A stretch of DNA of 13,277 nt, taken from positions 1-13,277 of the forward strand of contig JAPUHZ010000149.1 of the NCBI GenBank assembly GCA_027297485.1, read 5' to 3'. Within the stretch, counting starts at the first letter, position 1, and the number at the start of each line of letters is the position of its first letter. The notes beneath the pieces were generated by a model, which saw only the letters and a list, made by a program, of their open reading frames with translations, was not told the DNA's origin and made no database searches. Shown piece by piece: positions 1 to 5,256 of the stretch. The DNA comes from Deltaproteobacteria bacterium (GTDB lineage: Bacteria > Desulfobacterota_B > Binatia > UBA9968). The position numbers were made by a program, and so were the translations under genes.

Positions 1-1
1 C

Positions 2-697
2 ACTTACGTTGAGGGACTTAGATTCGGTGAAAAGGGCCAGGTGAAAGCCTTGGAAAAGGGCAAACAAAGAAACCTCCTTGGGCCGGTGGATTACCAGAAA
101 TTCTCCGTGGGTCCGATCCAATGTGTTGCTTTTGCTCAGACGTGGGATACATCTGGTGACCCCCGGGAACACCGTTCTGCTGGAACAAAGCTTATCTTCG
201 GGCATTATTGTGGGTCCCAGGGAGAGAGCCTTTCGGACCAGCGCGTCGCTGAGATTGTTAGTGCAGTTGGGGTCAAGGCCGACGAAGTTCCTGAACCGCC
301 GGCAGGCTACAAAGCCGCCAAGGCTGGAAAGGGTATTGAAGAGGGAGTAGAACTACCTCTCAAGGCGCGTTGGGAGGGCATCCAGGAAAACCTTACCGGA
401 AAGTTTCTTGCTGCGAGCACGAACCGTAGCGGACGCATATGGTTTGCCCTTCCTGGCAAATCCGGCGAATGCACCGGGGAGTGGAGTCACGAATCGGGTG
501 AGTACGAGACACCCGAACCACATACTGGCTCGTGGTCGCTTCTCTGCACCAATGGCATGAGCGCATCGGGAACATACGTCAGCAGCGAACCGAGAAAAGG
601 AACTGGCAAGGGCAAGGACCGCAACGGCAACGTCGTTAACTTCACTTTCGGCCCGCAACCCCACCCAGTGAAGCACTCACGCCAGGTTATTTCCTAG
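2..697 (+). CDS. Hypothetical protein, 5' end outside the window
   Basis: The reading frame is open from base 2 with no stop, and the first visible codons (Thr-Tyr-Val-Glu-Gly-Leu) read like protein. The GTG at 41 is therefore probably internal and the true start lies upstream. About 231 residues are visible, ending at TAG 695-697. The middle holds a Cys-containing segment (GPIQCVAFAQTW, then FGHYCG). The C-terminal 80 residues are Gly/Ser/Thr-rich with a regular pattern (GKFLA, GRIWFALPG, CTGEW, GSWSLLCTNG, ASGTYV, GTGKGKDRNGN, FTFG) that suggests a small all-beta domain. The paired cysteines and this composition fit a secreted or periplasmic protein, but the signal peptide would lie outside the window. 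I do not recognise the family and assign no function. Confidence 0.7.
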   Translation, partial: TYVEGLRFGEKGQVKALEKGKQRNLLGPVDYQKFSVGPIQCVAFAQTWDTSGDPREHRSAGTKLIFGHYCGSQGESLSDQRVAEIVSAVGVKADEVPEPPAGYKAAKAGKGIEEGVELPLKARWEGIQENLTGKFLAASTNRSGRIWFALPGKSGECTGEWSHESGEYETPEPHTGSWSLLCTNGMSASGTYVSSEPRKGTGKGKDRNGNVVNFTFGPQPHPVKHSRQVIS

Positions 698-870
698 GGA
701 TCAGGGTCCCTTGGTTTATCACCTCCCCTGTTTCTTCCTGCTGATTGAGATGCGTGCTGTCCGAGAACTGGGGCCGACACTTCCCAATAACCACCAAACA
801 AAGTGACTATTAGGGCTTGAGTTTCTTGGGAGTTTTTGTGAGGTGTAGGCGGTGATTGACGATTAGAATC

Positions 871-914
871 GAGTCTTAATCAGCGGGTATGGAGTTTGAG
901 TCTCCGGCGGTCCA
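871..914 (+). other. tRNA 3'-half-like relic
   Basis: Bases 890-906 fold as a T arm: a five-pair stem (TGGAG / CTCCG, one G-U) around a seven-base loop TTTGAGT, one change from the conserved TTCGANT form. Seven bases GCGGTCC (907-913) and an A follow, in the position of the 3' acceptor strand and discriminator. The preceding GTCTTAATCAGCGGG resembles an anticodon 3' side plus variable loop. No matching 5' acceptor strand (GGACCGC) or D arm is seen upstream, so it is not a complete tRNA gene. It could be an attachment-site relic left by an integrating element, or chance. Confidence 0.25.
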
Positions 915-956
915 CAACAGGCCGTCGTTTCTGTTTCAGGAAGGCAACTAACTGAC

Positions 957-1133
957 TCAAGACGCAATTCAATAGCTCTTTAATTGAGTCCTGGGGGTCT
1001 GATCCGGCGCAAACCCAAGCCCAGAGCGGCTCCGAGCCCATCTAGAAGTGACTCATTTTCGCCTGTGACACACTGGCGATTAAAAGAGCGGGGGGAGTGC
1101 CGCTGTCATGACATCTCTTCAATTGCGTCTTGA
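957..1133. repeat. Imperfect inverted-repeat pair bounding about 177 bases
   Basis: TCAAGACGCAATTCAA (957-972) matches the reverse complement of TTCAATTGCGTCTTGA (1118-1133) at 15 of 16 positions. Further in, GCTCTTTAAT (975-984) faces ATTAAAAGAGC (1079-1089), complementary apart from one extra A. The space between has no ORF. Terminal inverted repeats around a short non-coding core are what a MITE-like, non-autonomous element would show, but no target-site duplication is obvious next to the ends. Confidence 0.35.
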
Positions 1134-1350
1134 CTGCGCAGGTGTTTCCCTGCAAAGACTATGCTCGTTAGACAGTATAACTGTTCTGTCCAATTCCATT
1201 AATGCTTGAGTGCAATCCATCATAGAATTGGAAGGAAGAGCAATTCAGTTTAATCTTCGCGTATTGAATTGTTCGACGCTCCAATCTGCTCCGAGGCCTA
1301 TGCTGGTATGCAACCGCGCTACCCGATCACATTTGGGCCAGATTGAAACC

Positions 1351-1474
1351 AAGGTTATTTCCAAGATAAAATTTGTGGATGGGCATCCTGTCAGATAACA
1401 GCCACAAAGTCGATCTCGATCAGGGCTCCTTTCGGAAGTTCTGCAACTGCCACTGTCGAGCAGGCGGTCTGAAG
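1351..1474 (-). repeat. Direct repeat, copy A (pairs with 1994-2117)
   Basis: This segment aligns without gaps to 1994-2117 in the same orientation, at roughly three-quarters identity by hand. The first 15 bases (AAGGTTATTTCCAAG) are identical. The similarity covers the 3' end of ridA and about 40 bases past its stop codon, so a DNA segment was duplicated and not only a reading frame. Between the copies lie the antitoxin gene and the 1847-1893 hairpin. Confidence 0.75.
1391..1474 (-). pseudogene. Decayed 3' fragment of a second ridA gene
   Basis: Read on the minus strand, the last 24 codons before a TGA give ACSTVAVAELPKG followed by ALIEIDFVAVI. This is the RidA C-terminus and differs from the intact ridA at 2034-2414 at three residues (Arg to Cys, Gly to Ala, Leu to Phe). 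Upstream the similarity stops near 1474 and a stop codon appears at 1481-1483, so only the C-terminal fifth remains. Most base differences from the intact copy are silent, which suggests the paralogue was under protein-level selection before it broke. The Arg equivalent to RidA Arg104, needed for deaminase activity in characterised RidA proteins, is Cys here. Confidence 0.75.
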
Positions 1475-1538
1475 CGGAAGTTAGATTTGGCTCGGCGCAG
1501 GTCCAACTTTGCCTGTAGTCTGACAACGAGACGGTAGG

Positions 1539-1763
1539 TCACAGATCGCCGAGGATGTCTTTTTTTACCTTCTCCCAGGTTTCGACGTCATCGGGGTTCT
1601 GCTCATGCTGCTGAATCCGCTCGTCAAGAAGGCGGCGCTGAGACTCGGTGAGAGGCAGACGGGCAGCCTCTGCGGCGATCTCGTCCCAAAGTTCCTGGAC
1701 CAGACGGATCTTTTCGTTCTGTGGCAGTTTTCGGAATGTCTCGATTATGGGCTGAGTGTCCAT
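1539..1763 (-). CDS. Antitoxin of the addiction-module component family (orphan)
   Basis: This 74-residue protein fits the putative addiction module component family (Unstab_antitox / TIGR02574), the antitoxin partner of RelE/ParE-like toxins. The N-terminal helix carries the family pattern of a Leu-rich segment followed by a glutamate-rich LVQELWDEI (about residues 21-29). The middle has PLTESQRRLLDERI (37-50), and the C-terminus has the diagnostic NPDD...TWEKVKKDI stretch (56-70). ATG at 1761-1763 is preceded by a modest AGG ribosome binding site inside a palindrome. The toxin normally follows directly on the same strand, but downstream (below 1539) there is only the ridA fragment, so the antitoxin is orphaned. 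It may neutralise a toxin elsewhere or be a remnant of a lost pair. Confidence 0.8.
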   Translation of the reverse strand: MDTQPIIETFRKLPQNEKIRLVQELWDEIAAEAARLPLTESQRRLLDERIQQHEQNPDDVETWEKVKKDILGDL

Positions 1764-1765
1764 AA

Positions 1766-1781
1766 CAACAACCTGTTGTTG
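1766..1781. promoter_or_regulatory. Perfect palindrome at the antitoxin start, candidate operator
   Basis: CAACAAC-CT-GTTGTTG is a perfect 7-bp inverted repeat with a 2-bp spacer, ending two bases upstream of the antitoxin start codon on the minus strand. Type II antitoxins usually bind such sites to repress their own operon. The repeat also contains the only AGG-like ribosome binding site, so binding or RNA folding there could affect translation too. Confidence 0.45.
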
Positions 1782-1846
1782 AGATTAGTCCGACTTGGCA
1801 GAAAAGTCCAGCCTTGCTACGGGTCTAGTACACAAGGCTATTAAGT

Positions 1847-1893
1847 GAGCTGTATAGGCGGCGCCATTGCTGGCGGCCTATCCCGGACAGCTC
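1847..1893. repeat. Strong 47-nt hairpin-forming element
   Basis: GAGCTGT (1847-1853) pairs with ACAGCTC (1887-1893), ATAGGC (1854-1859) with GCCTAT (1876-1881), and CGCCA (1862-1866) with TGGCG (1871-1875) around a TTGC loop. That gives 18 pairs with only small internal bulges (GG on one side, CCCGG on the other). It lies 84 bases upstream of the antitoxin start and inside the direct-repeat bracket. No T-run follows on the plus strand, so it is not a standard terminator. It resembles a REP-like or short palindromic mobile element, or a structured RNA. Confidence 0.5.
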
Positions 1894-1993
1894 TAAAATC
1901 CATTCAAAGCAGAATCACGTGTAATATCAATTGGTTACGAAAGCTCTGACAAGGACTACTTTCCCAGCAAACGCTGCCACTCCAGCAGCCTAT

Positions 1994-2117
1994 AAGGTTA
2001 TTTCCAAGTTGAAATTCGTGGGCATGTATCCTGTCAAATAACGGCGACAAGGTCGATCTCGATGAGGGCCCCTTTGGGAAGTTCGGCTACTCCCACGGTG
2101 GACCGGGCCGGCCTGGA
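1994..2117 (-). repeat. Direct repeat, copy B (3' end of intact ridA)
   Basis: This is the partner of 1351-1474. It consists of the last 28 codons of ridA plus 40 bases past the stop codon. The divergence, about one base in four, makes the duplication old. Confidence 0.75.
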
Positions 2118-2414
2118 GCTGCCTAGATACTCCGCGTAAACTTCGTTCACGACGGGGAAATCAGCCATATCTTTTAAGTATATAGTTGCTTTTACAACCT
2201 GATCCAAGGATGAGCCTGCAGCCTTCAGGACCTCTTTGAGGTTCTCGAGCACCTGCCGGGCCTGGGCAGCTATGTCCCCCTCGGTGAGGTTGCCCGTACT
2301 GGGGTCGAGAGCGATTTGGCCGGCTGTGAAGACAAAACCATTGACTCGGATTCCTTGTTCATAGGGACCGATTGCTTTGGGGGCGGTATCGGTCCTGACT
2401 GCTTCTCGCTTCAT
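2034..2414 (-). CDS. ridA: RidA family 2-iminobutanoate/2-iminopropanoate deaminase
   Basis: This 126-residue protein has the usual length and sequence of the RidA/YjgF/UK114 family, cytosolic trimers that hydrolyse reactive enamine/imine intermediates released by PLP enzymes such as threonine dehydratase. Family landmarks are AIGPYEQGI (14-22), FTAGQIALDP (29-38), a long helix with QVLENLKEVL (54-63), and the active-site strand PARSTVGVAELPKGALIEI (102-120) with Arg104 and Glu119. The position often Cys after Arg-Ser is Thr106. The start is ATG 2412-2414: AGAGGAG lies eight bases upstream and the protein then begins as family members do. An ATG 33 bases further upstream would add an 11-residue tail with no such signal. 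The gene stands alone between the accessory patch and a divergent operon. Confidence 0.93.
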   Translation of the reverse strand: MKREAVRTDTAPKAIGPYEQGIRVNGFVFTAGQIALDPSTGNLTEGDIAAQARQVLENLKEVLKAAGSSLDQVVKATIYLKDMADFPVVNEVYAEYLGSSRPARSTVGVAELPKGALIEIDLVAVI

Positions 2415-2457
2415 CGTTGTTTCTCCTCTACTTTTGCCATTCATCAAGGTTGCTGAG

Positions 2458-2474
2458 AATCCTATAATAGGATT
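2458..2474. promoter_or_regulatory. Inverted repeat in the ridA upstream region
   Basis: AATCCTA-TAA-TAGGATT is a perfect 7-bp inverted repeat with a 3-bp spacer, 44 bases upstream of the ridA start codon. It contains TATTAT on the minus strand (TATAAT on the plus strand), so it could overlap the ridA -10 element and act as an operator. No strong -35 element is visible with it. Confidence 0.35.
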
Positions 2475-2562
2475 ATCTTAATTCGCAATGCCTCTTGGGA
2501 TTAAAAACTATTTCGGCGAGCCTGGACTTTTCCTTGCGCTCCATAACATCTTCGTGTTTCAT

Positions 2563-2568
2563 TATAAT
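2563..2568 (+). promoter_or_regulatory. Candidate -10 box for the 2586-3673 operon
   Basis: A perfect TATAAT lies 17 bases upstream of the ATG at 2586. At the correct spacing upstream I see no good -35 match, so the promoter may be weak or activator-dependent. Confidence 0.35.
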
Positions 2569-2585
2569 GAGAAACTCCGAGCGCT

Positions 2586-2777
2586 ATGACTTTACTGACG
2601 GCCCATAAGATTCTGATCTCGACCGCTGTGGTTTTCTTTTTCGGCTTCGCCCTCTGGGAGCTCCGCAACTACTTCGACACGGGGAATTTATGGGCCATTT
2701 CCCGTAGCATTCTCTACCTCTTGGTTTCTGTCGGTTTCGGGGTCTATCTTAAATCGCTGAAGCGTTGGTTAAAGTAG
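2586..2777 (+). CDS. Small membrane protein, two predicted membrane helices
   Basis: This 63-residue hydrophobic protein has two likely transmembrane segments, about residues 8-25 (ILISTAVVFFFGFALW) and 38-57 (ISRSILYLLVSVGFGVYL), separated by a short loop (ELRNYFDTGNL). It ends in a basic tail (KSLKRWLK), which would place both ends in the cytoplasm by the positive-inside rule. Only a weak ribosome binding site precedes the ATG. The next gene (HNH endonuclease) starts 26 bases after the stop, so the two are probably co-transcribed. I do not recognise a family; a tiny membrane protein before a nuclease may be coincidental or functional. Confidence 0.6.
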   Translation: MTLLTAHKILISTAVVFFFGFALWELRNYFDTGNLWAISRSILYLLVSVGFGVYLKSLKRWLK

Positions 2778-2803
2778 TTTTCGGGTTCGGAGTAAGGTGA
2801 AGC

Positions 2804-3094
2804 ATGGAGCCTACCCCTTTCATAGTATCCGTCAGTGAAGAAAAGATCCGGCGCGAGCGGCAGAGGGCCAGGGAGTTGCGTTCCAGTCAGTGGTGGAAGC
2901 GGAAGCGCGCCAATGGGATCTGTTATTATTGCGGAGAGAGATTCCCACCAAAAGATCTCACTATGGACCACCTGGTTCCGATCATCCGCGGCGGTAAAAG
3001 CACTAAAGGCAACGTAGTCCCTGCCTGCAAGGAGTGTAATACCAAGAAACAACATAGGCTCCCTATGGAGTGGGAGGAAGATCTCAAGAGGTGA
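2804..3094 (+). CDS. HNH endonuclease
   Basis: This 96-residue protein is a compact HNH (beta-beta-alpha-metal) nuclease. It has a zinc-knuckle pair Cys40-x2-Cys43 (CYYCG), the catalytic Asp55-His56 (TMDHLVP), a GG-K-S turn, Asn70 (GNVVPAC) and the second pair Cys75-x2-Cys78 followed by Asn79 (CKECNTKK). All residues expected for metal binding and DNA hydrolysis are present. The N-terminal 35 residues are a charged Arg/Glu-rich helix likely to touch DNA. AAGGTGA lies three bases upstream of the ATG. The macro-domain gene begins nine bases after the stop, which indicates an operon. Proteins of this size are usually stand-alone HNH nucleases in housekeeping, defence or mobile contexts; the biological target cannot be read from the sequence. 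Confidence 0.9.
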   Translation: MEPTPFIVSVSEEKIRRERQRARELRSSQWWKRKRANGICYYCGERFPPKDLTMDHLVPIIRGGKSTKGNVVPACKECNTKKQHRLPMEWEEDLKR

Positions 3095-3103
3095 GGGGTC
3101 AGC

Positions 3104-3673
3104 GTGAGAGGAGGCTCTTTGGAAGAACTTAAGAGATTTATGAAAGGGCGGGTAGTGGTAAAGGTGGGGGATATCACAAAAGAGGATGCGGGTGCGATCG
3201 TCAATGCGGCCAATAGCTCGTTGCTGGGTGGTGGAGGAGTGGACGGGGCAATCCACCGTGCTGGTGGTCCGGAGATTTTAAAGGAGTGCAGGAAGATTCG
3301 GCGCACCCAGTATCCTGACAGGTTGCCAACGGGACAGGCTGTTATAACAACCGCAGGTAAGATGGCGACAAAGCATGTGATTCACACCGTGGGTCCAGTC
3401 TATGGCCGAGGGGGGAAAGAGAAGGCGGAACAACTGGCGGCCTGTTATCGCAATTCTTTAAGCCTTGCTGCGGAGAAGGGGCTGAAGACGGTTGCTTTCC
3501 CTGCCATCTCCACAGGTGTGTATGGCTATCCCCTTGATGAAGCGGCTCAAGTTTCCTCTCTTGCGATAGCGAGACTTCTCAGTTCTGACTCTTCCGTTCA
3601 GGAGGTGCGGCTGGTTTTTTTAAGCCGTCAGGATGCTGAGATCTTCTTGAAAAACCACTCCTTCGCTTCTTAG
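3104..3673 (+). CDS. Macro-domain ADP-ribosyl hydrolase / O-acetyl-ADP-ribose deacetylase
   Basis: This 189-residue protein is a single macro domain of the MacroD/YmdB type, which binds ADP-ribose and removes it from acetate or from acidic side chains. Visible motifs: VGDIT (21-25), IVNAANSSLLGGGGVDGAIHR (32-52) with the loop asparagines and Asp47 used by MacroD enzymes, PTGQAVITTAG (75-85), HVIHTVGP (91-98), and the phosphate-binding loop AFPAISTGVYGYP (131-143). The GTG start at 3104 is chosen because an AGAGGTGAGG stretch lies just upstream, overlapping the end of the HNH gene; the ATG at codon 13 has no clear site but would also leave the domain intact. The C-terminal helix region is complete. 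The gene lies nine bases after the HNH nuclease gene and is probably co-transcribed with it. Confidence 0.92.
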   Translation: MRGGSLEELKRFMKGRVVVKVGDITKEDAGAIVNAANSSLLGGGGVDGAIHRAGGPEILKECRKIRRTQYPDRLPTGQAVITTAGKMATKHVIHTVGPVYGRGGKEKAEQLAACYRNSLSLAAEKGLKTVAFPAISTGVYGYPLDEAAQVSSLAIARLLSSDSSVQEVRLVFLSRQDAEIFLKNHSFAS

Positions 3674-3722
3674 GCGTGTTCACTTCCTGTGTAGGCTTTT
3701 GATATACCCCCGGATTCTTTTA

Positions 3723-3751
3723 TTGACAGGGTAACTCTTTGAGTCTATCTT
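3723..3751 (+). promoter_or_regulatory. Sigma70-like promoter for the HAD phosphatase gene
   Basis: TTGACA (3723-3728), a 17-base spacer and TATCTT (3746-3751) match the consensus well. Transcription would start near 3758, only about seven bases before the TTG start at 3765, giving a nearly leaderless message. This agrees with the absence of a ribosome binding site there. Confidence 0.6.
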
Positions 3752-3764
3752 CGGACTTAATTAT

Positions 3765-4418
3765 TTGAACAGGAAAAGGGAAATAGATCTTGTCATGTTT
3801 GACCTGGATGGGACCCTTGCGGATACAGGGCAAGACTTGGCCAACACCGTGAACTATGTCCGTTCCCGCTTCGACCTGGAGCCTCTGCAAGATCGGCTGA
3901 TCTATGGTCATGTTGGCCGTGGGGTGGAACACCTGATCCGTAGCTGCCTGCCGGAAAAATACCAGCATAAGTTCAGAGAGGCGAGGGAGCTGTTTCTCAA
4001 GCGCTATGAAAATCACTTGTTGGATACGACCGTGCTTTATCCGCAAGTTAAAGAGACCCTCGACTATTTCAGGAGAAAAAGGAGGGTGGTCGTCAGCAAT
4101 AAACTCCATCGCCTCACCGTCTTGGTGCTGAAGGGGTTGGGGATCGAAGCCTCCTTTGATGCGATCTTCGGCGGCGACAGTCTCCCTCGGAAAAAGCCGG
4201 ATCCTGAACCCTTGAATCAAGTTCTTACAGCATTTCGGGTTAATCCGGCAAAGGCCCTTATCGTTGGCGATGGCGGCACGGACATTGAAGCAGGGAAAAG
4301 GGCAGGGGTCAGTACCTGCGGGGTTACCTACGGTCTGGGAAAGAGGGAGGAGCTTATAGGGGCGAAGCCGGATCTTCTCATCGATGACCTATACCAGTTA
4401 ACTGACTACTTCTGTTAA
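3765..4418 (+). CDS. gph: HAD-family phosphatase, phosphoglycolate phosphatase type
   Basis: This 217-residue HAD superfamily hydrolase with an alpha-helical C1 cap resembles phosphoglycolate phosphatase (Gph), which clears 2-phosphoglycolate formed during DNA repair or RuBisCO oxygenation. Motif I is FDLDGT (12-17; nucleophile Asp13, acid/base Asp15). The cap covers about residues 20-85. Motif II is VVSNK (109-113; Ser111), motif III KKPDPEP (143-149; Lys144), and motif IV VGDGGTD (167-173; Asp169, Asp173), with Gly in place of the usual Ser after the first Asp. The first strand starts at residue 7, so a start later than the TTG at 3765 would remove it; an in-frame stop at 3732-3734 bounds the other side. 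Substrate specificity within this subfamily is not fixed by sequence, so pyrophosphatase PpaX-like activity is an alternative. Confidence 0.82.
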   Translation: MNRKREIDLVMFDLDGTLADTGQDLANTVNYVRSRFDLEPLQDRLIYGHVGRGVEHLIRSCLPEKYQHKFREARELFLKRYENHLLDTTVLYPQVKETLDYFRRKRRVVVSNKLHRLTVLVLKGLGIEASFDAIFGGDSLPRKKPDPEPLNQVLTAFRVNPAKALIVGDGGTDIEAGKRAGVSTCGVTYGLGKREELIGAKPDLLIDDLYQLTDYFC

Positions 4419-4467
4419 AGCTTTCCGAACAACGGAGTTTGTTATTAAGTATGAAGGAGGGAATAGT

Positions 4468-4866
4468 ATGGCAACCACGATTCCGGAGAACTATCGAGAT
4501 CTCTTTATCAAACAGGCCTTTGCCCATCTTGGCACTGTAATGCCTGATGGCAGCCCCCAGGTTACGCCCGTCTGGTGCGATTACGATGGGACCCATATCC
4601 GTATCAACACGGCTAAGGGGCGGATCAAGGACAAGAACATGCGGCAGAACCGAAAGGTGGCCCTCTCTATTATGGACCCTGAGAACCCTTACCGCCACTT
4701 GGCGGTGCGCGGTGAGGTGGAAGAGGTGACTGAGCAAGGGGCCGATGCCCACATCGATCTTCTGGCCAAGAAATATCTGGGAAAAGAGAAGTATCCCTTT
4801 CGCCAGCCGGGGGAGGTCCGGGTTATTTACAAGATCCGCCCAGTCCGCGTTTCAACTATGGGGTAA
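4468..4866 (+). CDS. PPOX-class flavin/F420-binding oxidoreductase
   Basis: This 132-residue protein is of the split-barrel pyridoxamine-5'-phosphate-oxidase-like fold, closest in pattern to the F420-dependent class (TIGR03618 / Rv1155-like). Landmarks are FAHLGTVMPDGSPQVTPVWCDYDG (18-41), the cofactor phosphate segment RINTAKGRIKDKNMRQNRKVALSI (45-68), DPENPYRHLAVRGEVEEV (70-87), and a C-terminal strand VIYKIRPVRV. The start is secure: AAGGAGGG sits six bases before the ATG. Members use deazaflavin F420 or FMN to reduce small substrates, in the cytosol. The sequence alone does not settle the cofactor, and no F420 biosynthesis gene is in the window. It starts 49 bases after the phosphatase gene and is probably on the same transcript. 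Confidence 0.85.
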   Translation: MATTIPENYRDLFIKQAFAHLGTVMPDGSPQVTPVWCDYDGTHIRINTAKGRIKDKNMRQNRKVALSIMDPENPYRHLAVRGEVEEVTEQGADAHIDLLAKKYLGKEKYPFRQPGEVRVIYKIRPVRVSTMG

Positions 4867-4885
4867 TCGTCTCGGAGAGAACCTA

Positions 4886-4933
4886 ATGGCTGAACCTTTT
4901 GTTGTCTCACCCGAGAAAATTCGCTATCCTTGA
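4886..4933 (+). CDS. Possible 15-residue leader peptide
   Basis: ATG at 4886 follows a GGAGAG ribosome binding site six bases upstream and opens a 15-codon frame (MAEPFVVSPEKIRYP) ending at TGA 4931-4933. The ATG of the next ORF is four bases further on, an arrangement that would allow translational coupling. It may equally be chance. Confidence 0.3.
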   Translation: MAEPFVVSPEKIRYP

Positions 4934-4937
4934 AGAC

Positions 4938-5087
4938 ATGAAAGAGGAAGAGTTCTTAAAAAAGGTCGGGATTTGTTCCCGCTATCTAGCCCAGTTCCTC
5001 AACGAAGAGGACATACCGAATATTCTCGACACGATCAAAGACTTGGAAAGCCTCCAGCAGCAGGCGGAGAAGGAAAAGGTCGACTAG
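4938..5087 (+). CDS. Small hypothetical protein, 49 residues
   Basis: A small acidic, helical protein beginning MKEEEFLKKVGICSRYLAQF and ending with a heptad-like helix DTIKDLESLQQQAEKEKVD. The composition (many Glu/Lys/Leu/Gln) is protein-like and suggests a short two-helix protein. A TTG at 4899 in the same frame would add 13 residues; the ATG at 4938 is preferred for its position after the 15-codon ORF, with a GAAG close upstream. Family not recognised. It is the last plus-strand gene before the convergent sth. Confidence 0.5.
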   Translation: MKEEEFLKKVGICSRYLAQFLNEEDIPNILDTIKDLESLQQQAEKEKVD

Positions 5088-5108
5088 CCCTAGTCACTGA
5101 TCTCTCGT

Positions 5109-5132
5109 AGAAATCACTCTGTGGAGATTTCT
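5109..5132. terminator. Hairpin downstream of the plus-strand genes
   Basis: AGAAATC (5109-5115) pairs with GATTTCT (5126-5132) around a ten-base loop, 22 bases past the stop of the 49-residue ORF. There is no clean T-run after it, so it is a weak terminator candidate or an RNA end stabiliser. Confidence 0.35.
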
Positions 5133-5228
5133 CTGTCCTCGCCCGCCATTTACCACCACTGCCGATTTAAGCCTTTGAAAAACGTTTTTAGAAACCTTGA
5201 AGATGACGGTTAGGTGATCACAAGGGTT

Positions 5229-5248
5229 TTGAAAAACTCCTTTTTCAA
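5229..5248. terminator. Hairpin between convergent genes, probable sth terminator
   Basis: TTGAAAAA-CTCC-TTTTTCAA is a perfect 8-bp inverted repeat just past the stop codon of sth. It is AT-rich, so its strength comes from A/T tracts on both strands, which could stop transcription from either side. A related AAAAACGTTTTT palindrome lies about 50 bases to the left. Confidence 0.5.
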
Positions 5249-5256
5249 CAGGCTGA

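Larger units (their letters stand above)
698..1350. other. Gene-free stretch of about 650 bases
   Basis: No convincing coding region lies here on either strand; the short ORFs present lack a ribosome binding site and protein-like composition. The stretch holds an imperfect inverted-repeat pair (957-972 and 1118-1133), a tRNA-3'-half-like segment (871-914), a 13-bp palindrome ACAGT-ATA-ACTGT at 1172-1184, and a 7-bp inverted repeat CCAATTC/GAATTGG at 1190-1196 and 1225-1231. Together with the ridA fragment that follows, it looks like a graveyard of decayed inserted DNA. Confidence 0.6.

Noticed and set aside
78..350. 90-codon ORF overlapping the first gene in another frame
   Set aside because: It is a shadow of the longer frame that is open from the window edge; composition is Arg/Leu/Ser-rich as expected for an off-frame reading.
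1245..1526. 93-codon minus-strand ORF across the ridA fragment
   Set aside because: It runs in a different frame from the RidA-like sequence there, has no ribosome binding site and its translation is low-complexity and unlike protein; the RidA similarity in the other frame explains the region.
5211..5217. GTTAGGT, considered as a second attC end
   Set aside because: It fits GTTRRRY, but no complementary RYYYAAC arm or L''/L' stem is found within 120 bases upstream.
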